Source: Flavobacterium ardleyense
Lineage (GTDB): Bacteria > Bacteroidota > Bacteroidia > Flavobacteriales > Flavobacteriaceae
Direction: 5' to 3'
DNA: 64,000 nucleotides
Assembly: GCF_033547075.1 (NCBI RefSeq)
Contig: NZ_CP137891.1
Span: 558,001 to 622,000, forward strand
The position numbers were made by a program, and so were the translations under genes. Positions 43,554 to 51,395 of the stretch are shown piece by piece (within the stretch, counting starts at the first letter, position 1; each line of letters starts with the position of its first letter). The notes beneath the pieces are model-generated. The model saw only the letters and a list, made by a program, of their open reading frames with translations, did no database searches and was not told the origin of the DNA.

Positions 43554-45080
43554 TTACTTCTTTTTTATTTGATATAAATCGGTGCGACGATCTTTCAAGA
43601 TTCGTACACTTCCATATTCATGCAATTCCTTTAATAGTCGTAAATCCACATCAACAATTAAGGTCATTTCAGTATTTGGAGTAGTTTCTGCTTTAATTCC
43701 GTTGCTTGGGAATGCAAAATCAGAAGGTGTAAAAACTGCTGTTTGAGCATATTGAATATCCATATTATTCACCTTTGGAAGATTTCCAACACATCCTGCA
43801 ATTGCGACATAACACTCATTTTCTACAGCTCTTGCTTGTGCACAGATTTTTACTCGAGTAAATCCATTTTGAGTGTCGGTTAGAAATGGAACAAAGAGAA
43901 TATTCATCCCTTCGTCGGCCATAATTCGCGCCATTTCTGGAAATTCAACATCATAACAAATCATAATTCCAATCTTACCACAATCTGTATCAAATGTTCT
44001 AATGTTGGAGCCACCTTGCATTCCCCAATGGCTCACTTCATTAGGAGTTATATGAATTTTGGTATACATTTCTGATGTACCGTCTCTTTTGCAAAGAAAT
44101 CCCACATTATATAAGTGCCCATCTTCATCAAGAAATGGCATACTTCCGGTAATGATATTTATATTGTAGGAAATTGCAAACTCTTGAAAGCGTTTGCGAA
44201 TTGCAGTGGTGTGTTTGGCGATTTCACGTATGGCATCTGCTTCTTGCATATGATTGTAATCGGCCATCAATGGTGCAATAAATAATTCTGGAAAAAGCGC
44301 GAAATCACAGCCGTACCCCGAAACTACATCAACAAAAAATTCAGATTGTTCGAAAAATTCTTCAAGATTGTTGAGAGATCTCATTTGCCATTGAACCAAT
44401 CCAAGGCGAATAATATCTTTTTCTACATTAATTATCTTTGGACTTTCGTCATAGTATATATTATTCCACTCCAGCAATACCGCAAATTCTTTGGAACTTT
44501 TATCACCCTCTAAATAGTTTTTCATAATTCGCACCACGTGAAAATCATTGCTTAACTGAAAAGAGAGTACAGGATCGTAAAGTTCCTTTTGTTTCACTTT
44601 TTCAATATAAACCTTGGGTGTAAATTCATCCGCGTATTGCAAGTAACTAGGTATACGCCCTGCAAATACCACCGCTTTGAGATTTAAATTCTCACAAATT
44701 TCTTTTCGAGCATCATACAATCTTCGTCCCAAACGAAGTCCTCTGTACTTGGGATGAATAAAAACATCAATTCCGTACAAAATTTCTGCATTTTCGTTGT
44801 GAGTAGAGAAGGTGCAGTTTCCTGTAATGGTATTATAATTATGAGGTTTGTAAACTATTCTTTCATTAACTATTAAAGATAAAGCCGATCCTACTACAAC
44901 ATCATCAACCAAAATTACCAATTGACCTTCCGGAAAAATTTTTAAAAGCTTTTCAATATCTTCCTCACGCCAGTAATTTTCGGCCATTTCGGCATACGAC
45001 TCCATCATCGAAGTCTTCAATTCTTTGTAATCTTCTATTTGTAAGTTTCGAAGTTCTACTTTATTAATCTTAGTCTGCAT
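43554..45080 (-). CDS. GNAT acetyltransferase fused to a nitrilase-family amidohydrolase
   Basis: 508 residues in two domains. Residues 1-200 are GNAT-like, with the acetyl-CoA loop YRGLRLGRRLYDARK near residue 115. Residues about 225-500 form a carbon-nitrogen hydrolase with the Glu-Lys-Cys triad: LFPELF, YTKIHITPNE and MICYDVEFPE. The fusion is known across Bacteroidota and is thought to acylate and hydrolyse amide metabolites, but the substrate is not settled. It is first in a three-gene minus-strand run with the zinc-ribbon and M28 genes. Confidence 0.92.
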   Translation of the reverse strand: MQTKINKVELRNLQIEDYKELKTSMMESYAEMAENYWREEDIEKLLKIFPEGQLVILVDDVVVGSALSLIVNERIVYKPHNYNTITGNCTFSTHNENAEILYGIDVFIHPKYRGLRLGRRLYDARKEICENLNLKAVVFAGRIPSYLQYADEFTPKVYIEKVKQKELYDPVLSFQLSNDFHVVRIMKNYLEGDKSSKEFAVLLEWNNIYYDESPKIINVEKDIIRLGLVQWQMRSLNNLEEFFEQSEFFVDVVSGYGCDFALFPELFIAPLMADYNHMQEADAIREIAKHTTAIRKRFQEFAISYNINIITGSMPFLDEDGHLYNVGFLCKRDGTSEMYTKIHITPNEVSHWGMQGGSNIRTFDTDCGKIGIMICYDVEFPEMARIMADEGMNILFVPFLTDTQNGFTRVKICAQARAVENECYVAIAGCVGNLPKVNNMDIQYAQTAVFTPSDFAFPSNGIKAETTPNTEMTLIVDVDLRLLKELHEYGSVRILKDRRTDLYQIKKK

Positions 45081-45257
45081 CTATCTTTTTTGACAAATAT
45101 AAATAATCTCATTCCATTTACAAACGTTTACAAACAATAATAAACGAAATCAATTGTTTTTCAACCGATTAAGTTTTGAAAGCCGTCACATCTTTGCAAT
45201 GTTGATTTGAAACAACAATCATCACGTAGAAATAATAACAAATAAATAGTACAAGCC

Positions 45258-45596
45258 ATGAACAATTTAAGAAACAGAGTACAGTTGATTGGACACGTAG
45301 GAAACGATCCAGAAATCAAAACATTAGAAGGAGGTAGAAAATTGGCCAACATCACTTTAGCCACCAATGACTACTATACCAATGCCAAAGGTGAAAGAGT
45401 AGAGCAAACCGAGTGGCATCGTTTAACTGCTTGGGGACCAACCGCCGAAATCATTGAGCAGTTTGTAAAGAAAGGGAAGGAAATAGCCATTGAAGGCAAA
45501 CTTTCACACCGTAGTTACGATGATAAAAATGGAGAAAAACGATTTGTAACAGATGTAATAATCAATGAGCTAGTTTTGCTCGGTAAACAATCATAA
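45258..45596 (+). CDS. ssb: Single-stranded DNA-binding protein, copy 1 (no acidic tail)
   Basis: 112 residues, a single OB-fold: NRVQLIGHVGNDPEIKTLEGG, then EQTEWHRLTAWG, and KKGKEIAIEGKLSHRSYDD. It ends LLGKQS with no linker and no DDDIPF-like acidic tip, so it cannot recruit repair partners the way housekeeping SSB does. It is the first of three tandem paralogues. Such short SSBs in Bacteroidota coat single strands, possibly during DNA uptake or recombination; that is inference. Confidence 0.93.
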   Translation: MNNLRNRVQLIGHVGNDPEIKTLEGGRKLANITLATNDYYTNAKGERVEQTEWHRLTAWGPTAEIIEQFVKKGKEIAIEGKLSHRSYDDKNGEKRFVTDVIINELVLLGKQS

Positions 45597-46110
45597 ATCT
45601 AGAACGAAAAAAAATATAAAAGCCTTACTAATACTAAAATTTAAACGCCATGAATAATTTAAGAAACAGAGTACAGTTGATTGGACACGTAGGAAACGAT
45701 CCAGAAATCAAAACATTTGAAGGTGGAAATAAACTTGCCACAATTACACTTGCCACCAATGATCATTATAAAAATGCCAAAGGCGAAAGAGTAGAACAAA
45801 CCGAGTGGCATCGGTTGACAGCCTGGGGAGCAACCGCCGACATTATCGAGAAATATGTAAAAAAAGGGAAGGAAATCGCAGTAAGCGGCAAATTGACTCA
45901 CCGTAGTTACGAAGACAAAAGTGGAGAAAAAAAGTTTATTACCGAAGTAACCGTTGCTGAAGTTGTAATGCTCGGTAAACAATCCTAAATCTAGAACGAA
46001 AAAATATAAAAGCCTTACTAATACAAAATTTAAACGCCATGAATAATTTAAGAAACAGAGTACAGTTGATTGGACACGTAGGAAACGATCCAGAAATCAA
46101 AACATTTGAA
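45590..46110 (+). repeat. Homogenised repeat module spanning ssb gaps and 5' ends
   Basis: The segment from the end of one ssb (AAACAATC) through the gap to about base 70 of the next gene is nearly identical in the two junctions (45585-45720 and 45977-46109). The repeat offset is 389-392 bases. The downstream coding parts are far more divergent. Confidence 0.75.
45650..45988 (+). CDS. ssb: Single-stranded DNA-binding protein, copy 2 (no acidic tail)
   Basis: 112 residues, the second tandem OB-fold SSB, ending MLGKQS without an acidic tail. Its first 70 bases are almost identical to copy 1 and identical to copy 3, whereas the rest differs at many synonymous and some replacement sites (for example ATADIIEKYV against PTAEIIEQFV). 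The 53-base gap before it (TAAATCTAGAACG ... AAATTTAAACGCC) is nearly the same as the gap before copy 3. Confidence 0.93.
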   Translation: MNNLRNRVQLIGHVGNDPEIKTFEGGNKLATITLATNDHYKNAKGERVEQTEWHRLTAWGATADIIEKYVKKGKEIAVSGKLTHRSYEDKSGEKKFITEVTVAEVVMLGKQS

Positions 46111-46371
46111 GGTGGACGAAAATTAGCCACAATTACGCTAGCTACCAATGATCACTACAAAAATGCAAAAGGCGAAAAAGTGGAACAAACGGAGTGGCAT
46201 CGTCTCACTGCTTGGGGAAATACCGCCGAAATTATTGAGCAATTTGTAAAAAAAGGCAAAGAAATCGCCGTCGATGGTAAGTTGACTCACCGCACGTACG
46301 ATGATAAAAATGGAGAAAAGAAATTCATCACAGAGGTGACTATTAACGAGGTCGTGCTGCTAGGAAAGTAA
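46039..46371 (+). CDS. ssb: Single-stranded DNA-binding protein, copy 3 (no acidic tail)
   Basis: 110 residues, the third tandem OB-fold SSB. It stops at VVLLGK, two residues before the other copies. The DNA-contact aromatic positions (EWHRLTAWG) are kept, so it should be functional. The triplet is likely one transcript: gaps are short and a strong terminator follows 41 bases downstream. Having three near-copies allows mixed tetramers. Confidence 0.93.
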   Translation: MNNLRNRVQLIGHVGNDPEIKTFEGGRKLATITLATNDHYKNAKGEKVEQTEWHRLTAWGNTAEIIEQFVKKGKEIAVDGKLTHRTYDDKNGEKKFITEVTINEVVLLGK

Positions 46372-46412
46372 TATGAGGATAAGCCGTTGCAAGATTTGCC
46401 AATTAAGATCAC

Positions 46413-46464
46413 AGATCAATGAAAGGTTTTGAAGTTTTTCAATCCACTTCATTGATCTTTTTTT
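46413..46464 (+). terminator. Terminator of the ssb triplet
   Basis: AGATCAATGAA pairs perfectly with TTCATTGATCT around a 24-base loop, followed by a run of T. The small hairpin TTGGCTTTCG follows directly. Confidence 0.8.
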
Positions 46465-46653
46465 GGCTTTCGTCCAAAGAATTTTGCTTACTTAATAGTT
46501 GATATTGCACCTTCTAGAGCGAAATACTTTTTTTTAATTGTTCTAATAAAGTAGGTATTAATCCAACAACAATGGGTTATAACTTCCGAAGATGTACCTT
46601 AATTTATTATTCTGCTTTCAGCGCAAGGGGAATCTCACTAATTTCAGTAAATA

Positions 46654-47307
46654 CTACTTCTTCTTTACAAAAAGATTATTGGCAATCTTGTTCGAAATGG
46701 TAATTTCGTGATTACCAACTTTTAATACCATTGACCCGTCAAATTCTTCTTTAGACAAAATCTTCAAATCTTCGCCTAATGCTATTCCGTTTTTGTTTAA
46801 GTATTTCAAAAAAGCCGTAGATGTATCTTTAACTCCAACGCAAACCGCGTCTTTGCCGACCTCAATTTCAGATAGTAACTTTTTTTCAACGGTGGGAATT
46901 TCTCCTTTTGAATTTGGAATAGGATCTCCGTGAGGGTCTAAAGTTGGGTGATTTAAGAATGCCGACAGTTTTTCGATTAATTTCTCAGATTTAATATGCT
47001 CCAATTCTTCTGCAATTTCATGCACTTCATCCCAGGAGAAATCTAATATTTCTACCAAAAAGACTTCCCACAATCGATGCTTGCGCACAATCATTTTCGC
47101 TGCCATCTTTCCTCCTTCGGTCAACACAACTCCTTGATATTTTTGATAAAGAATCAAATCTCTTTCTGCTAACTTCTTTATCATATCTGTAACCGAAGAA
47201 GCCTTCGTGTCAAGCATAGCAGCAATCGCATTGGTCGAAACGCCATCAGGACTTGCCTGCGATAAGTGATAAATCGTCTTTAGATAATTTTCTGCAGAAT
47301 GTGTCAT
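46654..47307 (-). CDS. DtxR/MntR-family metal-dependent transcriptional regulator
   Basis: 217 residues. The N-terminal winged helix is typical: SAENYLKTIYHLSQ, VSTNAIAAMLDTKASSVTDMIKKLAERDL, VVLTEGGKMAAKMIVRKHRLWEVFL. The metal-binding dimerisation domain includes HEIAEELEHIKSEKL and HGDPIPNSKGEIP, and the C-terminal 70 residues are an SH3/FeoA-like domain. These proteins repress uptake genes when loaded with Fe(II) or Mn(II). It is divergent from a TonB receptor with three palindromic boxes between them, so it probably controls both. A -7-like TACTTTTA is at 47333-47326. Confidence 0.93.
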   Translation of the reverse strand: MTHSAENYLKTIYHLSQASPDGVSTNAIAAMLDTKASSVTDMIKKLAERDLILYQKYQGVVLTEGGKMAAKMIVRKHRLWEVFLVEILDFSWDEVHEIAEELEHIKSEKLIEKLSAFLNHPTLDPHGDPIPNSKGEIPTVEKKLLSEIEVGKDAVCVGVKDTSTAFLKYLNKNGIALGEDLKILSKEEFDGSMVLKVGNHEITISNKIANNLFVKKK

Positions 47308-47360
47308 TGAATTGTTTTAAGAAAGTAAAAGTACAAAAATTTAATAGGAAGACAGTACTA

Positions 47361-47378
47361 TTTTAGACAACTCTAAAA
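47361..47378. promoter_or_regulatory. DtxR/MntR-like box 1
   Basis: TTTAGACAACTCTAAA is a 7-2-7 inverted repeat with one mismatch, lying upstream of the regulator's own -7 element. Confidence 0.65.
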
Positions 47379-47464
47379 GCGAAAATTAGGAGTTAGCATT
47401 TTACGATATCGGAATCCCAACTATTCCCCTACCCTTACAAATAGTAAAAATTCTATTCAGTTTT

Positions 47465-47480
47465 TTTAGACTTGTCTAAA
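47465..47480. promoter_or_regulatory. DtxR/MntR-like box 2 (perfect palindrome)
   Basis: TTTAGACTTGTCTAAA has perfect 7-base arms around TT, about 40 bases before the receptor's -7 box. Confidence 0.72.
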
Positions 47481-47517
47481 TCTTATTTTACATATAGCTA
47501 ATATAATAAAATTATAT

Positions 47518-47533
47518 GTTAGATTTGCCTAAA
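47518..47533 (+). promoter_or_regulatory. DtxR/MntR-like box 3 overlapping the receptor promoter
   Basis: GTTAGATTTGCCTAAA matches box 2 at 13 of 16 positions. It contains TAGATTTG (47520-47527), a perfect TAnnTTTG -7 element 29 bases before the ATG. A bound regulator would block the promoter. Confidence 0.68.
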
Positions 47534-47556
47534 TAATATTTAATACATATCTAAAA

Positions 47557-49812
47557 ATGAAAATAAGTTTATTCATACTACTATTACTTTTAATCACTAG
47601 TATTGCTTGGTCGCAGAATAAAATAAGCGGAACCATAACCGCAGAGTTTGATAGATTTGGAGGTGTCAATGTGGCTTTGGCAAATGCAAACATCACTACC
47701 ACCACCAATGAGCAAGGGCAATACAGCTTTGAAAACATTCCAAATGGCGATTACGAAATAATTGTCTCCTACATCAATTACAGAACTCAAAAAAAGAAAA
47801 TCAGACTCACCGACGGAGAAATTTTGAATTTAAATTTTAATCTTAAAGAAGACATTAGTCTCGACGAAGTGGTAATCACAGGAACTATGAAAGCCGTGAG
47901 CCGAATGGAAAGCTTGGTACCCGTGGAAGTTTATAGTGCAAGTTTCTTCAAAAAAAATCCCACCGCTAATATATTTGAAGGGTTGCAAAACGTCAACGGC
48001 GTCCGGCCACAGCTCAATTGCAACATTTGTAATACTGGAGATATTCACATCAATGGTCTGGAAGGTCCATACACTTTGGTACTCATTGACGGAATGCCCA
48101 TTGTTAGTGGACTTTCATCTGTATACGGCCTATCTGGGATTCCCAATTCGTTACTAGATCGGATCGAAATTGTAAAGGGGCCCGCATCTTCTCTCTATGG
48201 AAGTGAAGCCGTGGGCGGATTAATAAATATTATAACCAAGAATCCATTGAAGGCACCACTGTTTTCTGCAGATATTTTTGGAACGAGTTGGGGAGAAGTC
48301 AACACCGATTTAGGATTTAAAGCAAATTTAGCCGACAATATTTCTAGTTTAACAGGCGTGAATTACTTCAATTACAGCAATCCAATTGATAATAATCACG
48401 ATAATTTTACCGATGTCACCTTGCAAGACAGGATATCAGTTTTTCAGAAATTTAATTTTCAGCGGGACGATTACAAATTATTTTCGCTCGCGGGACGATT
48501 TTTCTATGAAGATCGGTGGGGCGGCGAAATGCACTTTAATCGCGGATATCGAGGTGGCGACGAAGTGTACGGCGAAAGTATTTTTACCAAACGCTGGGAA
48601 GCAATTGGTGCTTACGAATTACCAATGGCCGAAAAAATGCTGCTATCATTTTCTTATACCAATCACGATCAGAACTCCTTTTATGGCGATACTCCCTATA
48701 TGGCGCAGCAGAAAATAGGATTCACTCAACTTACTTGGGACAAAAAACTCAGCAACCACGACCTACTATTTGGCGCCGCAGTTCGCTATCAATATTATAA
48801 TGACAATACACCCGCAACCGAAGTTGCCGAGCAAAATTGGATTCCGGGAATATTTATTCAGGATGAAATGAAATTTAGCGAGAAACACAGCATACTTTTA
48901 GGCGCCCGTTACGATTACAATGACAATCACGGTTCAATTTTTACTCCTAGATTTGCTTACAAATGGAAAATTAATGAGCACGATATTTTTCGCTTAAATG
49001 CTGGAACTGGTTTTAGAATCGTGAATATTTTTACTGAAGAACATGCCGCATTATCGGGCGCTAGGGATGTGGTTATTCTCGAAAACTTAAAGCCTGAGCA
49101 GTCCTACAATGTCAATATCAATTTCTTAAAAAAAATATATTCGGACAATGGCACTTTTGTAAGTTTTGAGGCCGCCGCTTGGTTTACTTATTTCACCAAT
49201 CAAATTACGCCGGATTACGATAGCGATCCAAACAAAATCATCTACAAAAACCTTAACGGTCACGCCAATACCTTAGGAATGTCAGCCAACGCCGATTTAG
49301 TTTTGACCAGCGGCCTAAAATTCATTCTAGGAGCAACATATATGAATGTCGAAAAAACCGAAAATCAAATAACAACCAATCAAATTTTAACTGAAAAATT
49401 CTCCGGAACCTGGGCTATTTCTTACAAAATAAGACCTTGGAATCTCGAAGTCGATTATACCGGAAATGTTTACGGCAAGATGCGACTCCCGCTTTTGGGA
49501 CCACTTGATCCTCGAAATGAGTATTCAGAAACTTTTAGCATCCAGAATATTCAATTTACATACGATAAATTTAAAAATTTCGAAATTTACGGAGGTGTCA
49601 AGAATCTACTTAATTGGACACCTAATAAGGGAAATCCATTTATTATTGCCCGCGCCAACGATCCATTCGATAAGAATGTTAGTTACAACAATGACGGGTC
49701 GATAATGGCAACATCCGAAAATCCGTATGCTTTGACCTTCGATCCTAGCTATGTTTATGGACCCAATCAAGGCATCAGAAGCTTTATTGGCATACGATAT
49801 ACGCTTGAATAA
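47557..49812 (+). CDS. TonB-dependent receptor (metal-regulated)
   Basis: 751 residues. A signal peptide (LLITSIAWSQ) is followed by a carboxypeptidase-like beta-sandwich (about 20-100), a plug domain (GLEGPYTLVLIDGMPIVSGLSSVYGLSGIP, about 165-195) and the 22-strand barrel to the C-terminal GIRYTLE. The plug holds an unusual LNCNICNTGDIHINGLEG Cys-rich motif shared by a receptor type often found beside DtxR-type regulators. Iron- or manganese-complex uptake is likely from context, but the ligand is unknown. It is a single-gene transcript with its own promoter and terminator. Confidence 0.93.
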   Translation: MKISLFILLLLLITSIAWSQNKISGTITAEFDRFGGVNVALANANITTTTNEQGQYSFENIPNGDYEIIVSYINYRTQKKKIRLTDGEILNLNFNLKEDISLDEVVITGTMKAVSRMESLVPVEVYSASFFKKNPTANIFEGLQNVNGVRPQLNCNICNTGDIHINGLEGPYTLVLIDGMPIVSGLSSVYGLSGIPNSLLDRIEIVKGPASSLYGSEAVGGLINIITKNPLKAPLFSADIFGTSWGEVNTDLGFKANLADNISSLTGVNYFNYSNPIDNNHDNFTDVTLQDRISVFQKFNFQRDDYKLFSLAGRFFYEDRWGGEMHFNRGYRGGDEVYGESIFTKRWEAIGAYELPMAEKMLLSFSYTNHDQNSFYGDTPYMAQQKIGFTQLTWDKKLSNHDLLFGAAVRYQYYNDNTPATEVAEQNWIPGIFIQDEMKFSEKHSILLGARYDYNDNHGSIFTPRFAYKWKINEHDIFRLNAGTGFRIVNIFTEEHAALSGARDVVILENLKPEQSYNVNINFLKKIYSDNGTFVSFEAAAWFTYFTNQITPDYDSDPNKIIYKNLNGHANTLGMSANADLVLTSGLKFILGATYMNVEKTENQITTNQILTEKFSGTWAISYKIRPWNLEVDYTGNVYGKMRLPLLGPLDPRNEYSETFSIQNIQFTYDKFKNFEIYGGVKNLLNWTPNKGNPFIIARANDPFDKNVSYNNDGSIMATSENPYALTFDPSYVYGPNQGIRSFIGIRYTLE

Positions 49813-49818
49813 ATTTAT

Positions 49819-49856
49819 AAAAGAGTGCAAATTTTTACGTCTGCACTCTTTTTTTT
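49819..49856 (+). terminator. Terminator of the TonB receptor gene
   Basis: AAGAGTGCA pairs with TGCACTCTT around a 12-base loop, followed by eight T. Confidence 0.85.
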
Positions 49857-49928
49857 AAGGCTTTCGCCAAATATATTCAGGCTACTTAAAAATCTGCCGG
49901 CTTTGAATAGATCACTTATTAAGCTTGT

Positions 49929-50678
49929 TTATTTGCGAGTATTAAGAATTGGAGAAAGTGTTTCCCAAACTGTTGAAGCCAGAATTTCATGACCTTCTTC
50001 TGTGGGGTGAATGCCATCTCGTTGATTTAATGCAGCAATTCCACCCACATCTTTTAAAATAAATGGAATAAAGAAGATTTTATTTTCTTTGGCCAAATCA
50101 TAAAAAATAGCTTTGAATCCAGAAGCATAATCTTGTCCCATGTTTGGAGGCATTTGCATTCCAGCTAAGACAATTTTAGTTTCGGGGTTCTTTGACTTTA
50201 CAGCATTAATAATGGCTTGCAAATTTGATTTGGTTTCCGTCAGCGGTACTCCACGAAGTCCATCATTAGCGCCAAGCTCCAAAACAAAAACGTCGATATC
50301 TTGATTTAGAATCCAGTCTATTCTACCTTTTCCTCCCGCTGAAGTCTCGCCGCTCACACCCGAATTGATTACTTGATAATCTAAACTGAGAGAATCTATT
50401 TTAGATTGAATCAGCCACGGAAAAGCATTCTTAGTATCTTCCAGACCATAGCCAGCGGTGATACTATCTCCGAAAAATAAAATGGTTTTTTTGCCCGCGC
50501 CTTCGGCAGTATTTTCCTCAGCTGCTTCGTTTTTCTCGTCTGCGGCGCTGTTGCTTTTTGTTTTATCACCACAGGAAAGCAACACGAGCATAGTAGCGAA
50601 ATAACAAAACTTTATGAGCTTCTGATTTATAAATCGAAAGCTATCTGATAAAGTTTGAGTAGTTTTAGGCTTCAGCAT
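49929..50678 (-). CDS. SGNH/GDSL arylesterase, TesA-like lipoprotein
   Basis: 249 residues. The lipobox is MLVLLSCGDK, with the mature Cys near residue 36, then an acidic linker and the SGNH domain: block I FFGDSITAGYG, block III GANDG, and block V DGIHPTEEGH with the catalytic Asp-x2-His. TesA-type enzymes hydrolyse acyl thioesters, phospholipids or arylesters in the periplasm. It is divergent by 27 bases from the ABC ATPase gene, the same neighbourhood as E. coli tesA with ybbA-ybbP. A later ATG (50597) would shorten the basic N-terminus. Confidence 0.9.
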   Translation of the reverse strand: MLKPKTTQTLSDSFRFINQKLIKFCYFATMLVLLSCGDKTKSNSAADEKNEAAEENTAEGAGKKTILFFGDSITAGYGLEDTKNAFPWLIQSKIDSLSLDYQVINSGVSGETSAGGKGRIDWILNQDIDVFVLELGANDGLRGVPLTETKSNLQAIINAVKSKNPETKIVLAGMQMPPNMGQDYASGFKAIFYDLAKENKIFFIPFILKDVGGIAALNQRDGIHPTEEGHEILASTVWETLSPILNTRK

Positions 50679-50705
50679 ATTATTAAATGATTATATATTT
50701 TTTGA

Positions 50706-51395
50706 ATGACAAATATACTAAAGATTAGCGGGCTTGAAAAAAGTTACATCAGTGGTTCGAACCAATTAACGGTACTTCAAGGTGTAACTTTTGAAATACA
50801 AAAAGGACAGACATTTTCTATCGTAGGTCCTTCCGGCAGCGGTAAGACCACCTTGCTGGGTTTGTGTGCCGGCTTAGACCAACCCACTTCGGGAACGGTT
50901 GAACTTTGCGGTTATTCCTTAACTTCTCTGAGCGAGGATGAACGTGCGCAGCTTCGAAACAAAGAAGTAGGATTTATTTTTCAAAATTTCCAACTGCTGC
51001 CAACATTAACTGCACTCGAAAATGTGAGTGTCCCTTTAGAATTGCAAGGCGCGAAAGATGCAGTGGCTAGGTCAAAAGAATTATTAGAAAAAGTAGGATT
51101 GGGAAATAGAATGCAACATTATCCATCACAATTATCTGGAGGTGAACAGCAACGAGTTGCTTTGGCAAGAGCCTTTGCTAATAGACCTTCTATTCTCTTT
51201 GCTGATGAACCGACAGGAAATTTAGATGAAGAAACGGGCGAAAAGGTAATTCAGTTGCTCTTTGACCTTAATAAAGATGCCGGAACCACGCTGGTTATTA
51301 TTACGCACGACTTGGAATTAGCTTCGAGAACACAGCAGATTTTACGGCTTAAAGGCGGACATATTTTGAGCAACCAAAAAACGCAACATGTCTAA
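50706..51395 (+). CDS. ABC transporter ATP-binding protein (YbbA/LolD-like)
   Basis: 229 residues. Walker [11 protein letters not shown]-loop FQNFQLLP, signature [14 protein letters not shown], Walker [13 protein letters not shown] and the H-loop ITHD are all present. The 'DEPTGNLD' form places it in the MacB/LolD class that powers FtsX-type mechanotransmission permeases. It overlaps its permease gene by 8 bases. Together with the TesA-like lipoprotein it probably serves envelope lipid or lipoprotein handling; that role is inferred from the conserved neighbourhood. Confidence 0.95.
   Translation: MTNILKISGLEKSYISGSNQLTVLQGVTFEIQKGQTFSIVGPSGSGKTTLLGLCAGLDQPTSGTVELCGYSLTSLSEDERAQLRNKEVGFIFQNFQLLPTLTALENVSVPLELQGAKDAVARSKELLEKVGLGNRMQHYPSQLSGGEQQRVALARAFANRPSILFADEPTGNLDEETGEKVIQLLFDLNKDAGTTLVIITHDLELASRTQQILRLKGGHILSNQKTQHV

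Noticed and set aside
45659..46148. Antisense frames across the ssb genes
   Set aside because: They mirror the conserved ssb coding sequence and have no independent support.
50748..50764. GGTTCGAACC resembling a tRNA T-loop
   Set aside because: It lies inside the ABC ATPase coding sequence and no cloverleaf can be drawn around it.
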